From Actinernus sp. WN-2022 (lineage: Eukaryota > Cnidaria > Anthozoa > Actiniaria > Actinernidae), in assembly GCA_030867875.1 (NCBI GenBank), contig JAOWCC010000091.1:682001-746000 (forward strand): DNA of 64,000 nucleotides, given 5' to 3'. Positions 34,690 to 47,024 of this stretch are shown piece by piece. Position 1 is the first letter of the stretch, and every line of letters begins with the position of its first letter. A program made the translations under genes and the position numbers. The notes under the pieces were generated by a model. That model ran no database searches. It worked only from the letters and a program-made list of their open reading frames with translations, and was not told where the DNA came from.

Positions 34690-35115
34690 GCGTCCACATT
34701 TCTATAGAATTTAATTGCTGGGGGGAGGGCATGAGAGAACCGGAAAACAATGTGCCGGAAAACAGAAAGGTTTCCACAGAATTCAACAAACAAACAACAG
34801 TGTTCAATGAAACGAAATGAAAACCTGTCCAAGGAAACAGATCGAAGTTTAAACAAACTTTAGGTAACCAACTTTAGCGAAGTAAGTTTGCGCCGTAAAA
34901 ATTATTTAGAGGGATTAAAGCATAGAAAGATTTCCACAGAAACCAAGAAACAAACAACGGTGTTCAATGAAACAACTTTAGCGAAGTAAGTGTGCGCCGT
35001 TAACTTTATTTAGAGGGATTAAGGCACAGAAAGGGAAACGAAATGAAACCTGTTCAGTGAAACATATCTAAGTGTAAATAAACTTTAGTTAGAGAAATTA
35101 AAGCACAGAAAGGTT
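34690..35115. repeat. Irregular tandem repeat block
   Basis: The words GTTCAATGAAAC, ACTTTAGCGAAGTAAGT, TTGCGCCGT / GTGCGCCGTT, TTATTTAGAGGGATTAA and AAGCACAGAAAGG recur two or three times with shifting spacing. Non-coding. Confidence 0.7.
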
Positions 35116-36439
35116 TTCAATAAAATAAAAAGCCACGCTTTTTATGGCTTTTCAAAACATTTTCCTTCCTTTGTATTCCGAAGTGTTAGATTTAACAGCG
35201 TCCCTGGAAATTAAGGGGTTTAATTTCTATAGAAACAAACAAAGCATCTCGATTTCAATAGATGCTCGAGTCTATTGATCTTCGCCAATTTATCAATCAA
35301 CCAATCAGCAAGGCCTTTCAGAAAATTGATCCGTAAGGGGTGCAGAATATGGAATCCAACGATATCTGCGATACACAACCTCCATCAGCGAATATGGTCT
35401 GCAGTGCGATGGCTGTGATAACTGGATTTCATTACGTTTAGATTCCTTTTAGAGATACAACTGTAAATATGTCAGATATCATGCTATAATAATAAAAATA
35501 CTTTTACGAAATCAAAACTGTGGTTCTAAGGAGTATTGTGGTTGACAGAAGCGCGGGAAAGGTGTATTTTTGGGGTTCCCTGTGTAAGCCTCGTTTTCGA
35601 ACATCGACATGAGACAAAAACAAAATGACGTCGAATGGCGGGTACTTGTTATTTAACGAAAGATTAATGAAGGTTTTTTGTTTATCGATCGTTTACGTTA
35701 TACACTGGGTATTACATAAAAAAAACGACATGTTGGTGGACGTTAACAAATTAGCTTCTCTTCTTAGTTACACCAATGTGGCCGCACGGCTTTCTTATTT
35801 GAATCTCTGGGGACTTGTTGTAAGTCTTAGTTAGTGATTAAAATCTCTTATTCATGATATTTACATAACGTTTTTCAAGACAAACAAATAGTTTAGAGTA
35901 GCTCATAGTTTTACTTTGTAGTGTTCAGGAAAGCTTAAAGTAAAAAAAATACTCTCGGGCTTAACAGAGCTGAACAAGAAAAACAAGAAGCGGCGGATGT
36001 GTTTGCAACCTTCACGGACTGGTGGTTAGAAGAAGGCGATGAAGTTAAAATTAAACCAGGTCCTTAAACCGGTGCTGTTAAAATTCTCACAGTACTGTTA
36101 GCCGCTGAAGAATATATAAGTTTAACCGCCGAAAATAAGAGATCATAAGAGCCAAACGAAACAAAATGACCAATACAGAATAGCGTTGCAGAAATTAGAA
36201 GTGCGCTGTGATTTTCTAACAATAACACCCGAAGTACAAGTACGTCATGATCAAACGTTTCATTCATCAGCGGCAAATCATAGTTTATAATCAACTTCAC
36301 TTTTGATTCAGATACATGTACGTTCGGTTGAAAAATGTTTTATTCCTCTGAGCTGTTATTATTATCAGCTGTTTACGAGAAGGTTAATGCCGGTGATCGT
36401 TCTTTGGGTGAAAGGCTCATCCATCACATTCAAATTTTT
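35116..36439. other. No feature recognised
   Basis: AT-rich DNA with only short unsupported frames. Confidence 0.5.
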
Positions 36440-36655
36440 CAAGTACGAAGACTGCTAACAACGTACATGTATTTCCATTGCGGCTCAGCGCCGCGGCAAG
36501 CGCCTCAGTTTATCACCTCAGTTTGCAACCGCGGCGTCCTCAAAAACTACCGCGGGCATTTGTTCGGTGACCGCGGCGCTGTACTGCGGCTCCGCGCCTG
36601 TTGCACGAGGTTTTTCCGCGGTCGGATGTCCCTATAATTCCCGGCGGTACTTTAC
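36440..36655. repeat. GC-rich CCGCGG repeat element, copy 2 (inverted)
   Basis: It ends with CCCTATAATTCCCGGCGGTAC, the reverse complement of the tip at 23922. The inside is full of CCGCGG and GCGGCTC words. Confidence 0.7.
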
Positions 36656-36839
36656 GTTTATTTCATTCAAAACAAAAACAAATAAGAAATTTAACAATAA
36701 TTACTGAGTAGGGAGGACCTGAATAAACCAAGGGGTTATCGAGTCAGGAACACCTTTAATGTATGGGAAAAACACCCAAGATACAAATATAGATGCGATA
36801 GAGAGTTATTTGCGGCGATAAAACCTGTTGATGTGGTCC

Positions 36840-37270
36840 CTTTCATGGCAATTACAACACACAGGCGGCATATGAGATCGGCGAGCTGGAAAGTAGGGGC
36901 GAGAATGCAGGCCCAAAGATCCTGCTTGGGGAGAGTCTACCAACAGGCGAGGGGAGTTGCAGAGGGCCTTAGCTAGCTACTTCCACCTCCTTGTCTCCAA
37001 TAAGCTTGATGAGGATGGGCTAGAAATGGGCACCTGGCAGTAATGCTGGGCACTGATGGAGAATGATATTGTATCATTTAGCACGATCGTCTAACTTCAA
37101 TCTCTCTAGCCACATCTATGAGTGATTCCAGACCCACAATTGCTCTAATGGTCAAGAGGATTTGCCCAATTCTTGCCACAGAGATTGAAGTGCTGAGGCC
37201 ACAGAAGTAGCAGCCGAGTCTTTCTTAAGCTGTCCTATCTCCTGTTTAAGGGCTTCAATAGATTCCTTGA
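36840..37270 (-). pseudogene. Possible gag-like remnant (coiled coil and broken zinc knuckle)
   Basis: Minus-strand reading gives a helix (ESIEALKQEIGQLKKDSA ... ALQSLWQELGKS) near 37270-37160 and, in another frame near 36880-36825, CCNCHERDHINRFY. The latter looks like a CCHC zinc knuckle whose last Cys is Tyr. The order fits the coat/gag gene of a retroelement, but the frames are broken and the family is unknown to me. Confidence 0.3.
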
Positions 37271-37685
37271 ACTAAGGGGGCCAAGGATAAAATACTAGAT
37301 AAATGAAATAGGCCGACCAATGGTTAAATCTATGCCACAGGGATATGAACTATGAAGCGACTGAAAGAGTCGGCAACAGAAACCTACCAGCCGGGGAGAC
37401 TAGAAATTATGTACGAAACACGGCCCATGAAATAACGGTCCGAATGAGCTACCTAGCATTCATATGAACCAACCTATAAGCCAACTAGAAACTGCGAGAA
37501 ATAAAAAATATGAATCGGTAGACAATGACATAGGTAAATCGCTACCCCAAAACTAAGGAAACTTGAATGGTAAACTAGGTACTTTGCAAGGAATTAGAAA
37601 CAAATATGAATGGACCAATAGCTTACACTTTGTCTATTTATGTTGCAGATATAGCAATAGATACCTGGAAATAATAGATACCCAG

Positions 37686-38440
37686 TTCATAAACAAACTG
37701 ACAAACGGTTAATAAGCAATAAGGGAATCCTAATAGTGCCAAACAAACACACGACTCGTTAAACAAACCGACAAATGGTTGATGAGCAATGAGACAATTC
37801 TAAGATAATGCCAAACATAACATGTAACAAATGGTTAAAAAGCAATAATGGAATACAACACTATCAAGTGACACCCCACTCACAAAAGAAACTTCTGAAT
37901 GGTTAGTGAAAACGAAGTAATCCTACTAAAACAATGAAGTTGACACCTGCTCGCAAAACAAACCGACTAATGGCAAATGAAGGAATCCTAATACTATCAA
38001 GTGGCACCTCGCTTGCAAAGCAAACCGCCAAACGGCTAATGAAAATGCAGTACTTCTAGTATTATGAAGTGACACCTTGCTCGCAAAACTAACAACTGAA
38101 CTGCTAATGAAAATAACTGATCTTATCATATCCCCCGTACGGTCTCACACGCGCTTTCCTTTCAAAACCATTTACAAAGGTGACGTGATGAGCGCCGGAC
38201 ATGTGATGAGGTCCGGACATGTATGACGTGAGCGGGCCAGACATGTATGGCGTGAGCGGGCCGGAAAAAAGCGGTCTGGTCCTGCACAATTTTTTCTTGC
38301 TGTTTTGCGGTTTGATCTACGAAAAAAATGTGGTTATATGATAAAAAACCTATTGACTGAGTTAGGTCGGGCCGGACGGGAAAATATTTGGCTCTCGGTC
38401 ATTTTGTACGTTGCGCTCGGTTCGTACGTCATGACCTCGA

Positions 38441-38485
<45 letters not shown>

Positions 38486-38918
38486 CTAATAATACACCTC
38501 ACCCACAAAGCAAACTGCAGAATGGTTAATGAAAATTAAGTAATCCTAATAGTACAATGAAGTGGCACCCCACACGCAAAACAATCTGACACATGGCTAC
38601 TGACAAATGAAGGAATCCTAATACTGATGAAGTGACATGACGCTTGCAAAACAAGCTGCCAAATGGCTACTAAAAATGAAGTAATCCTACACTAACAGGA
38701 GCCAGCACACCCTCAAAATAAGCCGAAATATCGCTAATGGCAACCTAAGAAAACCTAAAACTATGAACCGACACATGTCTAATTGTAACCGAAGAAAATG
38801 TAAAACTATGAACCGATACATGCTTATCAAAACAAGCCGACATATGGCTAATGGCAAACTAAGAAAACCTAAGACTGAACCAACACACTGTTTGCAAAAC
38901 AAGCTGACATACAGCTTG
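37686..38918. repeat. Satellite-like array of ~68-bp units, split by an insertion
   Basis: At least twelve diverged units, for example starting at 37761, 37886, 37957, 38018, 38504, 38575, 38645 and 38829. The common pattern is CAAA(A/G)CAAACCGAC then AATGGCTAATG then AGTAATCCTAATA then GAAGTGACACC. Units vary between about 60 and 72 bp. The block 38113-38495 is foreign. Confidence 0.85.
38113..38495. repeat. Inserted element with hairpin and short tandem repeats
   Basis: It breaks the satellite array. It holds about three ~27-bp repeats (GCGGGCC(A/G)GACATGTATG, 38197-38265) and a hairpin with arms 38351-38395 and 38439-38480 (GGACGGGAAAATATTTGGCT against AGCCAAATATTTTCCCGTCC). The hairpin is a fold-back repeat I recall from other coral sequence. 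Confidence 0.75.
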
Positions 38919-39895
38919 CGAAATCTACAGACGGTAGAGGACTTAAAGAACCAAATATATAATTACGAGAGAATGTAAGCTGAAACAAACTAACCAAAGA
39001 AGGATAAACTTGCCTCTGCTGGTTCCTTCCACTGCAGGACGGATGGGCTATAAATCTTCAGTGACGATCTCTGCAGGAACGTTGGCCATGCTCAGGAACA
39101 GTGAAGAAGAAATCAACTTGACAGATATCCGTTAAGGTACCGGAATGATACGTCCTAGAGAGAAAAAGGATGGCAGCTAAATCCAGTGTGTGAACATCTA
39201 ATGTTATCTCCCTGGGACCTAATGCTAGGATGAGATAAGTGAGCGAAATCCCGCCTGTGTGAAGCCATTTCGGTGAGCTAATTATAAGTCAAAATAGAAT
39301 TCAATATGTTAGTTCCAACCCCACCCCCACAGGTTAACGCTGATATGGAGTGACTTAATGTGGTGCTTTGTAGCTCCACAGCCACATAATAACTATATAT
39401 TAACGGAGCGTGAGGTCTGTACAGAGAAATACCAGACCGCGGTTTTTCTGTACAGAACAGACCGAGCAAGCGAGGTTCACAAGGTGTTTATTGTATGCCA
39501 ACCACTCAACGGTTGATTTTACTTCTGGCAAGCACGCGCACAAACTCAATTTCCCGCTCTTTTCAATTTCTCTTAAAATAACCAAAAATCAAATTCAACT
39601 AAAACTCAATTTTAAAGCATCAGTTTACTTGATTTTTCTTTTAGAAATTCAAGGATAATAAAATAAAACAATAACGAAGCTTTACAGAATACTTAGTAAC
39701 AGATTGGGCAAAGTTCTAGGACATTTAACTTCGTTATTTGGGCAACCAAACCTTAAATATTTCGGGAAAAACGCAAACAATCGACAAGATTTACATCAAT
39801 TTTACACGACTTGGAAATAATTGTTAAAGTTCTCAAATGTTCGCCATCTGTAAGTGCCATGGAAAAATCACTGTGCAGATATTCCACTAGGATTT
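38919..39895. other. Non-coding; one MITE-like inverted motif
   Basis: Near 39410-39465, GGTCTGTACAGAGAA and TTCTGTACAGAACAGACC form a short inverted pair, suggesting a small MITE. Otherwise nothing recognised. Confidence 0.45.
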
Positions 39896-40880
39896 CTAGT
39901 CTTCCTCATCACTCTCGATGACGGAACAACGTTTTATCTTATCGTCTTGGATAAAATTGACTGGCCCGTGGAATATCTGAAAATTACAGCCAACCACGCT
40001 AATTGCATGCCACTGAAGAACGAAGACCGATCCGAGGAGACCGAATTATTGGCTCCCACTCTGATTCCGGATCTAGTAAATGATACCTGATTTAAAGCGG
40101 ACATTGGCTGCACATCTGGGCTAGTACTTGAGCTTGTGTTGATGTCGTTAACTCCACTCAGGGCGAACGACATTTGCCTTTGATGTTTTCCGCTTGCCGA
40201 TTTATGACTGTAAGCTTTCTGTGCTTTTGTGGGCACTCAGCTGTGCAACGAAATTCTCCGGAATCGCATAAACATTTGGCTGGAAGTCCTTTTTCCTGTC
40301 CAGTTCTTGTCTTTGACCCTCTTTCCACTAACCAAACGAGCACTTCTCTGCCGTCAGGTGCTTTCTGTGTAATTACACATCGCCCCAGCAAAGTTTATGA
40401 CTTTCGTCTCTTACTCGGAAGCCAAAATGCATAGAACTAAACCACCAAATGGTCATTTGCAGGACCTCTGGACCTTTGTCACCAAATTATCTGGAGTTAA
40501 ACAACTTATCTTCCTCCTCGTCAGTGAGTGCGCGGGTGGCTTGTTTCCTTTGCCATTCTTTACGAACAAATTGCGTTTGGCCATGAGGACCTTCCTTGAC
40601 TGCACGAACTCCTTGTCTTTAATTTTCAAGCGCCAGTGAAGGTAGGCTCTCAATTTCCATTTGACCTTTATCAATACTCTGTAGGTACTTCTGTAGTATG
40701 TTAAGGTCGGACCTTGTTTTTTTTGACAGTGTTAATGGCTTTCTAGTTAGTTAAAAAGGCCTATATTTCTTCTTGGCTGCTTTGAAGCTGTTCGCCCTCT
40801 ACTTGTTGTTGTTGTTCGCAAAAAGTTGCAGTTTCCTCGCTTACTTCGCCAGGATAATAAAATTCACTTTTAGAGCTCAT
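39896..40880 (-). pseudogene. Crypton-type tyrosine recombinase (DUF3504 family), internally deleted
   Basis: Start ATG at 40880 (MSSKSEFYYPGE), then a Gln-rich stretch and an N-terminal motif NTVKK...RSDLNILQKYL. A gap follows, then EFVQSRKVLMAKRNLFVKN, HFGFRVRDESHKLCWGD, APDGREVLVWLVERGSKTR, PENFVAQLSAHKSTESLQS and a C-terminus ending VIESDEED with TAG at 39896-39898. These blocks match DUF3504 proteins (KCTD1/ZMYM/QRICH-like), which descend from Crypton recombinases. The segment that should carry the H-x-x-R part of the active site is missing between the WLVERGSKTR and PENFVAQLS blocks, and several stops and frameshifts exist, so it is dead. Confidence 0.75.
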
Positions 40881-41887
40881 TTTAGAGCTCCTCTGTCGGC
40901 CTTGTGTTTCTTGTATTTGGTGTTGAATTAAAAATAGGTAATATTTGTTTTAATTATTGTGAACCGGCGTTTTCTCTATGTATCACTTTCACTGAAAGCA
41001 GAATAAATTTGAAACTGGCGCCGGTGGGATATCATTTGAAGTCTTACATCAAGTACTATGCCGGTCCGAATAGACACAAAGACGGACTGTGCGTCGACCA
41101 ATCAGAATGCAGGAAATTGCAAAGCATATAATAATTAGCTTTATCCCATAACTTATACATATCACTTATATTGCCACCCTGGAAAAATAAAAGAATTATT
41201 GCGAATAAGGCTGAGCTTGACAATTGTCTTTGTGATATTCCAAATTATATTTCACTATCATACACGTTTTGTTGAACTTCTGCAATCTTTGTGTATTTTC
41301 TGCAATCTTTAATAATGAACTCAAATTTGTGTTATCCTCTTATGAATAGCTTGTAGGATAGGAGGGCCATATTCTCCTGAACAAAAATTGCTTCTTCTGA
41401 TTGGTCTGAATTGTAATGGTACGTTAACTCCTGGATGCAGCAGCAACAGTGAGGGAGAAAGGGATTCACTCCCTGTTCAACCAGTATGACGTTACTTTTT
41501 CGAAACAGTTTATCATGAAAATGGTTATATTTTGACATGATTCTCACTATTTCGTGTTCTTTGTTGTTTAAAAACATGTTTAAAAACATGTTTAGATGGC
41601 CCTTCCTCTTGATTTTTAGTTCCTTATTATGAAACTGTTCTCACAGCTTCCAGATTGTCTGTAAGATAACCAAGAGGAATCGTTGTTATTGCTAGGTCTT
41701 AGAAAATATTATTACTTGCATCGATGAAGTTGACCAGCAGTGAGTAAATGTGACTGAACTAATCCAGCCATTCTTAGTGTGAATTGTGTCTAATTTACTA
41801 ATAATTCCAGGGGTACTCTTCGTGAGAAGAGCCTGATAAAGAAGTACACAAAGATGTTCCATTAGAACCATAGTAAAGCCTTCTGCC
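40881..41887. other. No feature recognised
   Basis: Only short frames without domains. Confidence 0.5.
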
Positions 41888-42335
41888 CACAACATTTAAA
41901 TTTACAACCTCGTGCCCAGGGTCTTCTCGGTCAGACCAAGATGGCAGCTACTCCAAGAGAAACCCTGGTAATGGCTGAATTATGACGTATTCTGATTGGC
42001 TCTTCGGTTATGATGCAAAAGATGTATTCGAAGGAAACAAGTTCTGCTATTCTATTTTTCTGTATTGTGCATCTATGAAGAAGACAATTAGTTTTCAAGT
42101 TCGATTGTCCGCTGATAAATCTAGATTGTGTGATTCAGTGCAAATTTCCCCACATCGCACATCACGCATACCAAGAATAGACAATCACATTCAGTACAAA
42201 GAAAACACATTGGTCCACAATTAGAAGCCATTAGTTCGGCTTATCAATGCCGGGGACAGTAGGGCAAAACTAAATTATATCCCGTGAGACTTCTACCCTC
42301 AACATTTAAATTTACAACCTCGTGCCCAGGGTTGT
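41888..42335. repeat. Direct repeat of ~32 bp, 410 bp apart
   Basis: CAACATTTAAATTTACAACC followed by TCGTGCCCAGGGT occurs at about 41891 and again at about 42301, both complete. A related word occurs near 7280. The pair may border an inserted element of about 375 bp or reflect a tandem duplication. Confidence 0.6.
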
Positions 42336-44049
42336 GGGCTAAATTGGGCTAAATTACAATTCGATCTGTGGATTAGCCAGGACCTGGCTTTGATCAGCCC
42401 TCATGGTTGGTTCAGGTATCGTTAGAAATTCAGAGTTCAGAACTGATGTCACAAATTACAAGCCTTGATCCATTTGTACATGACTGAGTTTGTGAGGGAG
42501 GTTTTCAGAAAAATGAAATAGCAGGTTCTAACTTGTTTCTTTCGAATACATCTTTGTATAGACGTTGGGTTTATTTCAGGGTTCAGTTCTCCTTTAAATT
42601 TTGGGTTCAATTTTTATCAAGTAAACCTAGTACGTTATCGAACCAATCGTGAACTCATTGTCGTAGAGCTCCTCTGGTTATTGCAATCTACTATACAACT
42701 TGTCCAACAAGAAGGCCACCGTGCATTTCTTCAGGGCTACAAAATGTATGTGACTATCTGAAAACCCTCAATAGGCATTTTGCACACTTTATATTTTTAG
42801 GCATCACATTTCCAAGGGAAACTGTCAGCAAATAGTCCAGAGACAGAAGCACTCTATTGTTTAACGCTGTTTTGCTGATAATGTTTTGCCGATAATGCTC
42901 ACCAGACAGTATCACATCACATCACCACTTTTGTCCAGTGAGAACGTGCGAAAATGTAGTGGTGAAGTGAACCATTCTGTATAATCCTGATAGTGCCATG
43001 TGGCAGACAAACACCATCATGTATTGTAATTATTATTACTGCTTCCATTCTATGAGACAGCATGATACTTTTTTGGTGAACTACATAAAGGATTGATACA
43101 TAATGTAGTGTGGAGTCAAATATCAGTAACAGAGAATAAAAGGAATAGTCTCTTTTTAGCAGAACCAACTAGTTGTCTATTATTTAACTTAAACGCAAAA
43201 ATGCAGTATGCATTTAGAAGTTCACTGTATAATGTCTGATTGTATCATCCAAGTTCAGCGAGCATGTTCATGTAAATGTATGTCAAACAGTCAATGAAAA
43301 TGTATAATATGGAACTAACCTCTGGAATATCATCAAATTGACTTTTAGTGTTGTCCTCCAAGTCATCAGGAACTCCCTCTGGTCATTCTTTTTAGCAACA
43401 AGTGCTTTAAGAATCGACGAACAGAGGGTTCTCTAGGTTAAGCAGCTCTTCCCATTCTTTCTTCCCTGTCTCACCAAACAGACGTGATCCATTAAAACAA
43501 CTTATTGACGTCTCTCTTTACGAGTTAAACTCCATTCTCTCCAGATCTCCGGGCATGTGTCCAAGGGAATATCAGAACCATCCTGTGACAAAAAATACAA
43601 CTTGAGTTTGCTATACTGCATGGTAACATTATGTACATCTACAATACATGTATACTACTAACTCCCAAAGTTAAAGCATGTCAGAACTTGTCTGGAGTTG
43701 TCATACTATGAATTTCAATAGATCGCACATTACAAACAACACTTGATTGCCTTCCAAAGACTCCCGCATATGTTAATAGGGACCTTAAGACCCGACAACG
43801 GTAGATATGGTCGAGAGGATGCTGTCGCAAGGCGCGAAAACTAAACATGAAGAAACCACTGGGAAAGTGAGACGGCAACGTGAAGAACGATTTACACGAG
43901 TTTTCCGAAAAAATAGTGTCATTGTCTTCGTTTAAAAAGACCCGTAATATTTTGCTTGAAAGCTTCGACGATGGAGAGATCTCAGAAGATGAATTCTTTC
44001 TCTTTATTCGGCCACCACGTCCAAAAACCCAGCATTTTCTTACGAACAG
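42336..44049. other. Mostly unannotated; weak coding traces near 43.3-43.6 kb
   Basis: On the minus strand about 43584-43500 follows a good acceptor (TTTTTTGTCACAG) and reads DGSDIPLDTCPEIWREW; further on, frames give NGSRLFGETGKKEWEELLN and LEDNTKSQFDDIPE before a possible donor near 43320. They look like decayed exons of one protein, family unknown. The plus frame 43880-44050 (ILLESFDDGEISEDEFFLFI) resembles the N-terminus of PIF/Harbinger transposases, at low confidence. Confidence 0.3.
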
Positions 44050-44127
44050 GGAAGATTTGACCTTGAAAGGCTCTTTTACTAGTATTTCTTGAACCAAACA
44101 CAAATCTTTCGCTTCTGTCCATTCCAT
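44050..44127 (-). pseudogene. Myb/SANT-like start exon fragment (Harbinger-associated type)
   Basis: ATG at 44127, then MEWTEAKDLCLVQEILVKEP and F, after which the frame loses similarity. The W-T-E/D...L..EI....PF pattern is that of the Myb/SANT protein encoded beside PIF/Harbinger transposases. Only about 25 codons are recognisable. Confidence 0.4.
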
Positions 44128-44992
44128 TCTACAATAAAAACAAAAACAAATCATGTATAAGACTTATACATTTCTGCATGTATTTCACTTTATACCAATA
44201 TTCGGCACTAAGCTAATTATGAACTGATTAAATTAGTACTAGCTAATAAAAGGTAAACGTGGATGAAACTTTCTCAGTTTCTTTTTCTATTGGCAAAATG
44301 TATTGTTTGTACAAACTGAGTGGGAATATTTAGAAGTGATGCTGGACATTGTGAAACTCATAACTAAAATATTTGACTTTATATATTCAAGAGAACGGGC
44401 GAAGGCTTATATTTTCAGTAGAGGCGAGAATCTGGCTGAATAGGAAACACAGCCAGCAGCGTCCTATTGTTTGCAATGCTTCCCAAAAGATTTGTTGGGG
44501 TTATAAAAAGCTTGGAGAGTCATAAATGCTGGGAAATCGTTAAAAGAATATAACTTGTAAACGTTTTCGTTTTGCAAATTTGTGTTTGTGTTCAGTTTGT
44601 GTTTCAGTAAATTTCAGTAAAGCCGTACCAAACGTGCATCAAAAATACATACATTATAGCTCAGTGTTAAAAGCACATTTGTCCATATCGTTCCACGAGC
44701 TTATAAGCTGTTTTAAGAGCTTAGAAGAAATTCTTTATATGCCAGAAATGAATTATAACTTACCGTGGTTTGTTCACTGCATTAGCTGTGGAATCGCCAG
44801 ACATTTCATTCATATGTAACCTGGAATGCAGTACAACAAAACGTGTATTATTTCGGTAATTCCGCCTTTAGGAATTACAGAACATCAAAACAAGTGCTCC
44901 AAGAATATTAAAGCTTACCACTCACCAGCAAGAGACCGTACCTTGTACCTCAAAATTTAGAGAGAAATGATACTACTCTCGCGTTTTATTGA
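44128..44992. other. No feature recognised
   Basis: Short unsupported frames only. Confidence 0.5.
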
Positions 44993-44996
44993 GAAC
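44993..44996. repeat. Target-site duplication GAAC, left
   Basis: Matches 52995-52998 immediately outside the other end of the 8-kb element. Confidence 0.8.
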
Positions 44997-45017
44997 TGTA
45001 CGGCCCCGCAAATGATC

Positions 45018-47024
45018 CCAGGCCCGCAAATGATCCCGGCCCGCAATGGTCCCAAAATCCTCCCGCAAATGATCCCAGCTGAAAATATAAATGGCAACGA
45101 ATTTTGGATTGCGAGACTTTATATTTGGAATTCTATATGTTTTTATCTTATGCTTATAATTTTGCATATATACATTTCTTTTTTTATATTTTTCAATCAT
45201 ACACTGCATGATGGATACACTGCATGATGAATATAGTTATCCGAAAATAAATGTTCTGAGTACGTGTTAGTAAGTAATAGACGCCGCTTTCTTTGTAAAA
45301 TCATCAATCTACTGTATTTTTAAAGAAGCTCAAATTAAAACAAGCCCGCTCAAAACACATAGGAAAACCTGGGCTCCTTGAATATTATTCCGGAAAACGT
45401 TTGACGCGATACTTTTAATTAAAATTGCGTTTATAGCTCCTTTATTTGAGAGCCAGGTTTTAGTAATGAAAAGAGGAGCATTGTAGTCGACCACCGCTAG
45501 TTGATTTGCCCAACATTTCACAGGCAAGGGGTTTAGATATTAAAAGATATCAAGAAAGCAAGAGAAAGCCTAAGCTGGGTTGTCGAGATTATCCTATTTT
45601 GATTAAATAATAAAAAAAGAAAGTCAAACAACAATTTTGTGAAATCCTATCTACTGTTTAATGACGTCTTGGGCTGACGACTGTTTAATAACAATCATAC
45701 AATCCGTCCTCGCGGCAAACGCCGCATCTGCAATATAAAACTGGTAAATATATGCGTAAATTTGATGCGTAATCATGACAAAATTGTACACCTATCATTT
45801 TGAATTATACAGAAACGGCAACGCAGGCGTCAATGACAACCATTGATAAAATCCATACTCGCGGGTATTATATACAGTGGAACCCCGTCTTACGGATACC
45901 CCAAAGTTACTTGCAGTTTTCGACTAGGTCCATTTTCTGTAAAAAAATAACCCGTTATTACGGACACCCGCGACACCGTTAGTACGGACACTTTCTCTGG
46001 TCCCTTCGGTGTCCGTTATAACGGGTTCCACTGAATACAGGAATACAGCTATTTTCGTTACTGTGTAGCAAACTAGCATGGCAGTTCAGCAGCCAAATTG
46101 ACAAATATATGTATCTGCACTCAGCTTTATATTATAGACATGGGAAATCAGTTATTAGAGAGGCTTTGTAAACTTATCTTAACTACAGTACTTTGCATGT
46201 GGTCTCCAGCTATAGCTAGGGTCCTGTATTTATAGTAATTTCAGTATCAATTTAGTCTCAGCAGTTATTCAACTCCTTATGTATGGCCAAATTTTAAAAT
46301 ATCCTACTTGACTGGACAAGTGGTTTCAAATCAAATTGCATATATACCTGTGCAAAAGTGGCTTGTGCCGATTGCAAGCACGTGTAGTTCAATGACAGGC
46401 AATACCGGCAAATGCCACCGAAGAACACTGGAAATATCATTTAAAAGCTCTCAATTTCTTGTTCTTTTTGTCATCCTAATCTCCTACCGAGGAAACGCTC
46501 AGACAAGTATAAGCAATAGCACAATAAGAAGTAGCGAGGGTTTCTCTATTTTGCATTTGTAAACACTGAAGGAACTGTCGCACAACTAGACCACCTACGA
46601 CGCGTTGATTCCCGCCGAAACCACAGGCGACCCACTAATTTGTTGTCGACAAGTTATCATCAGTTATATATTACGCAAGCGTTTCGTAGTGCAGACTGAG
46701 ACGGTCGTTTAAACAGTAAATTGGATTTCTAAAAATTGCACATGTTTTTTGTTATCTAAGTACCGCGTGAAACGTAGACTAAAGACTCCCAAGTGTTTGT
46801 GGCTGAATTTACTATGATAGATTTTTCAAGGAATCCAGCTAAACGTTTTATTGGATATTACTTTACATGTTGTTAAAGTTAAAGAAAAATAAGAAAACCA
46901 TATGAAGAATTGCAAATAGAATAGTCTCGCAATCCAAAATCCGTTGCCATTCATATTTTCAGCCGGGATCATTTGCGGAACGATTTTGGGATCATTTGCG
47001 GGCCGCGGTCATTTGCGGGCCTGG
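45018..47024. mobile_element. 2.0-kb non-autonomous element nested in the 8-kb element
   Basis: The ends CCAGGCCCGCAAATGA (45018) and its reverse complement ending at 47024 extend as ~100-bp inverted repeats (about 90% alike) built from several GCAAATGATCCC words. GATC flanks both sides (45014-45017 and 47025-47028). Removing the element plus one GATC restores the left terminal repeat of the host element, which proves the nesting. No transposase inside. Confidence 0.9.
45875..46033. repeat. MITE with pogo/Tigger-like tips
   Basis: The tips CAGTGGAACCCCGT and ACGGGTTCCACTG are inverted, and the inside has several TACGGAC words. 159 bp, inside the nested 2-kb element. The left flank is TA as expected for mariner-like insertion; the right flank is AA. 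Confidence 0.75.

Noticed and set aside
34557..34856. 99-codon minus-strand frame as the first exon of the BEN gene
   Set aside because: It does not connect in phase to the exon at 34283-34457 and overlaps tandem repeats.
38104..38289. Frame rich in repeated SGPL.YMSGP units
   Set aside because: It is a translation of the short DNA tandem repeat at 38197-38265, not a protein.
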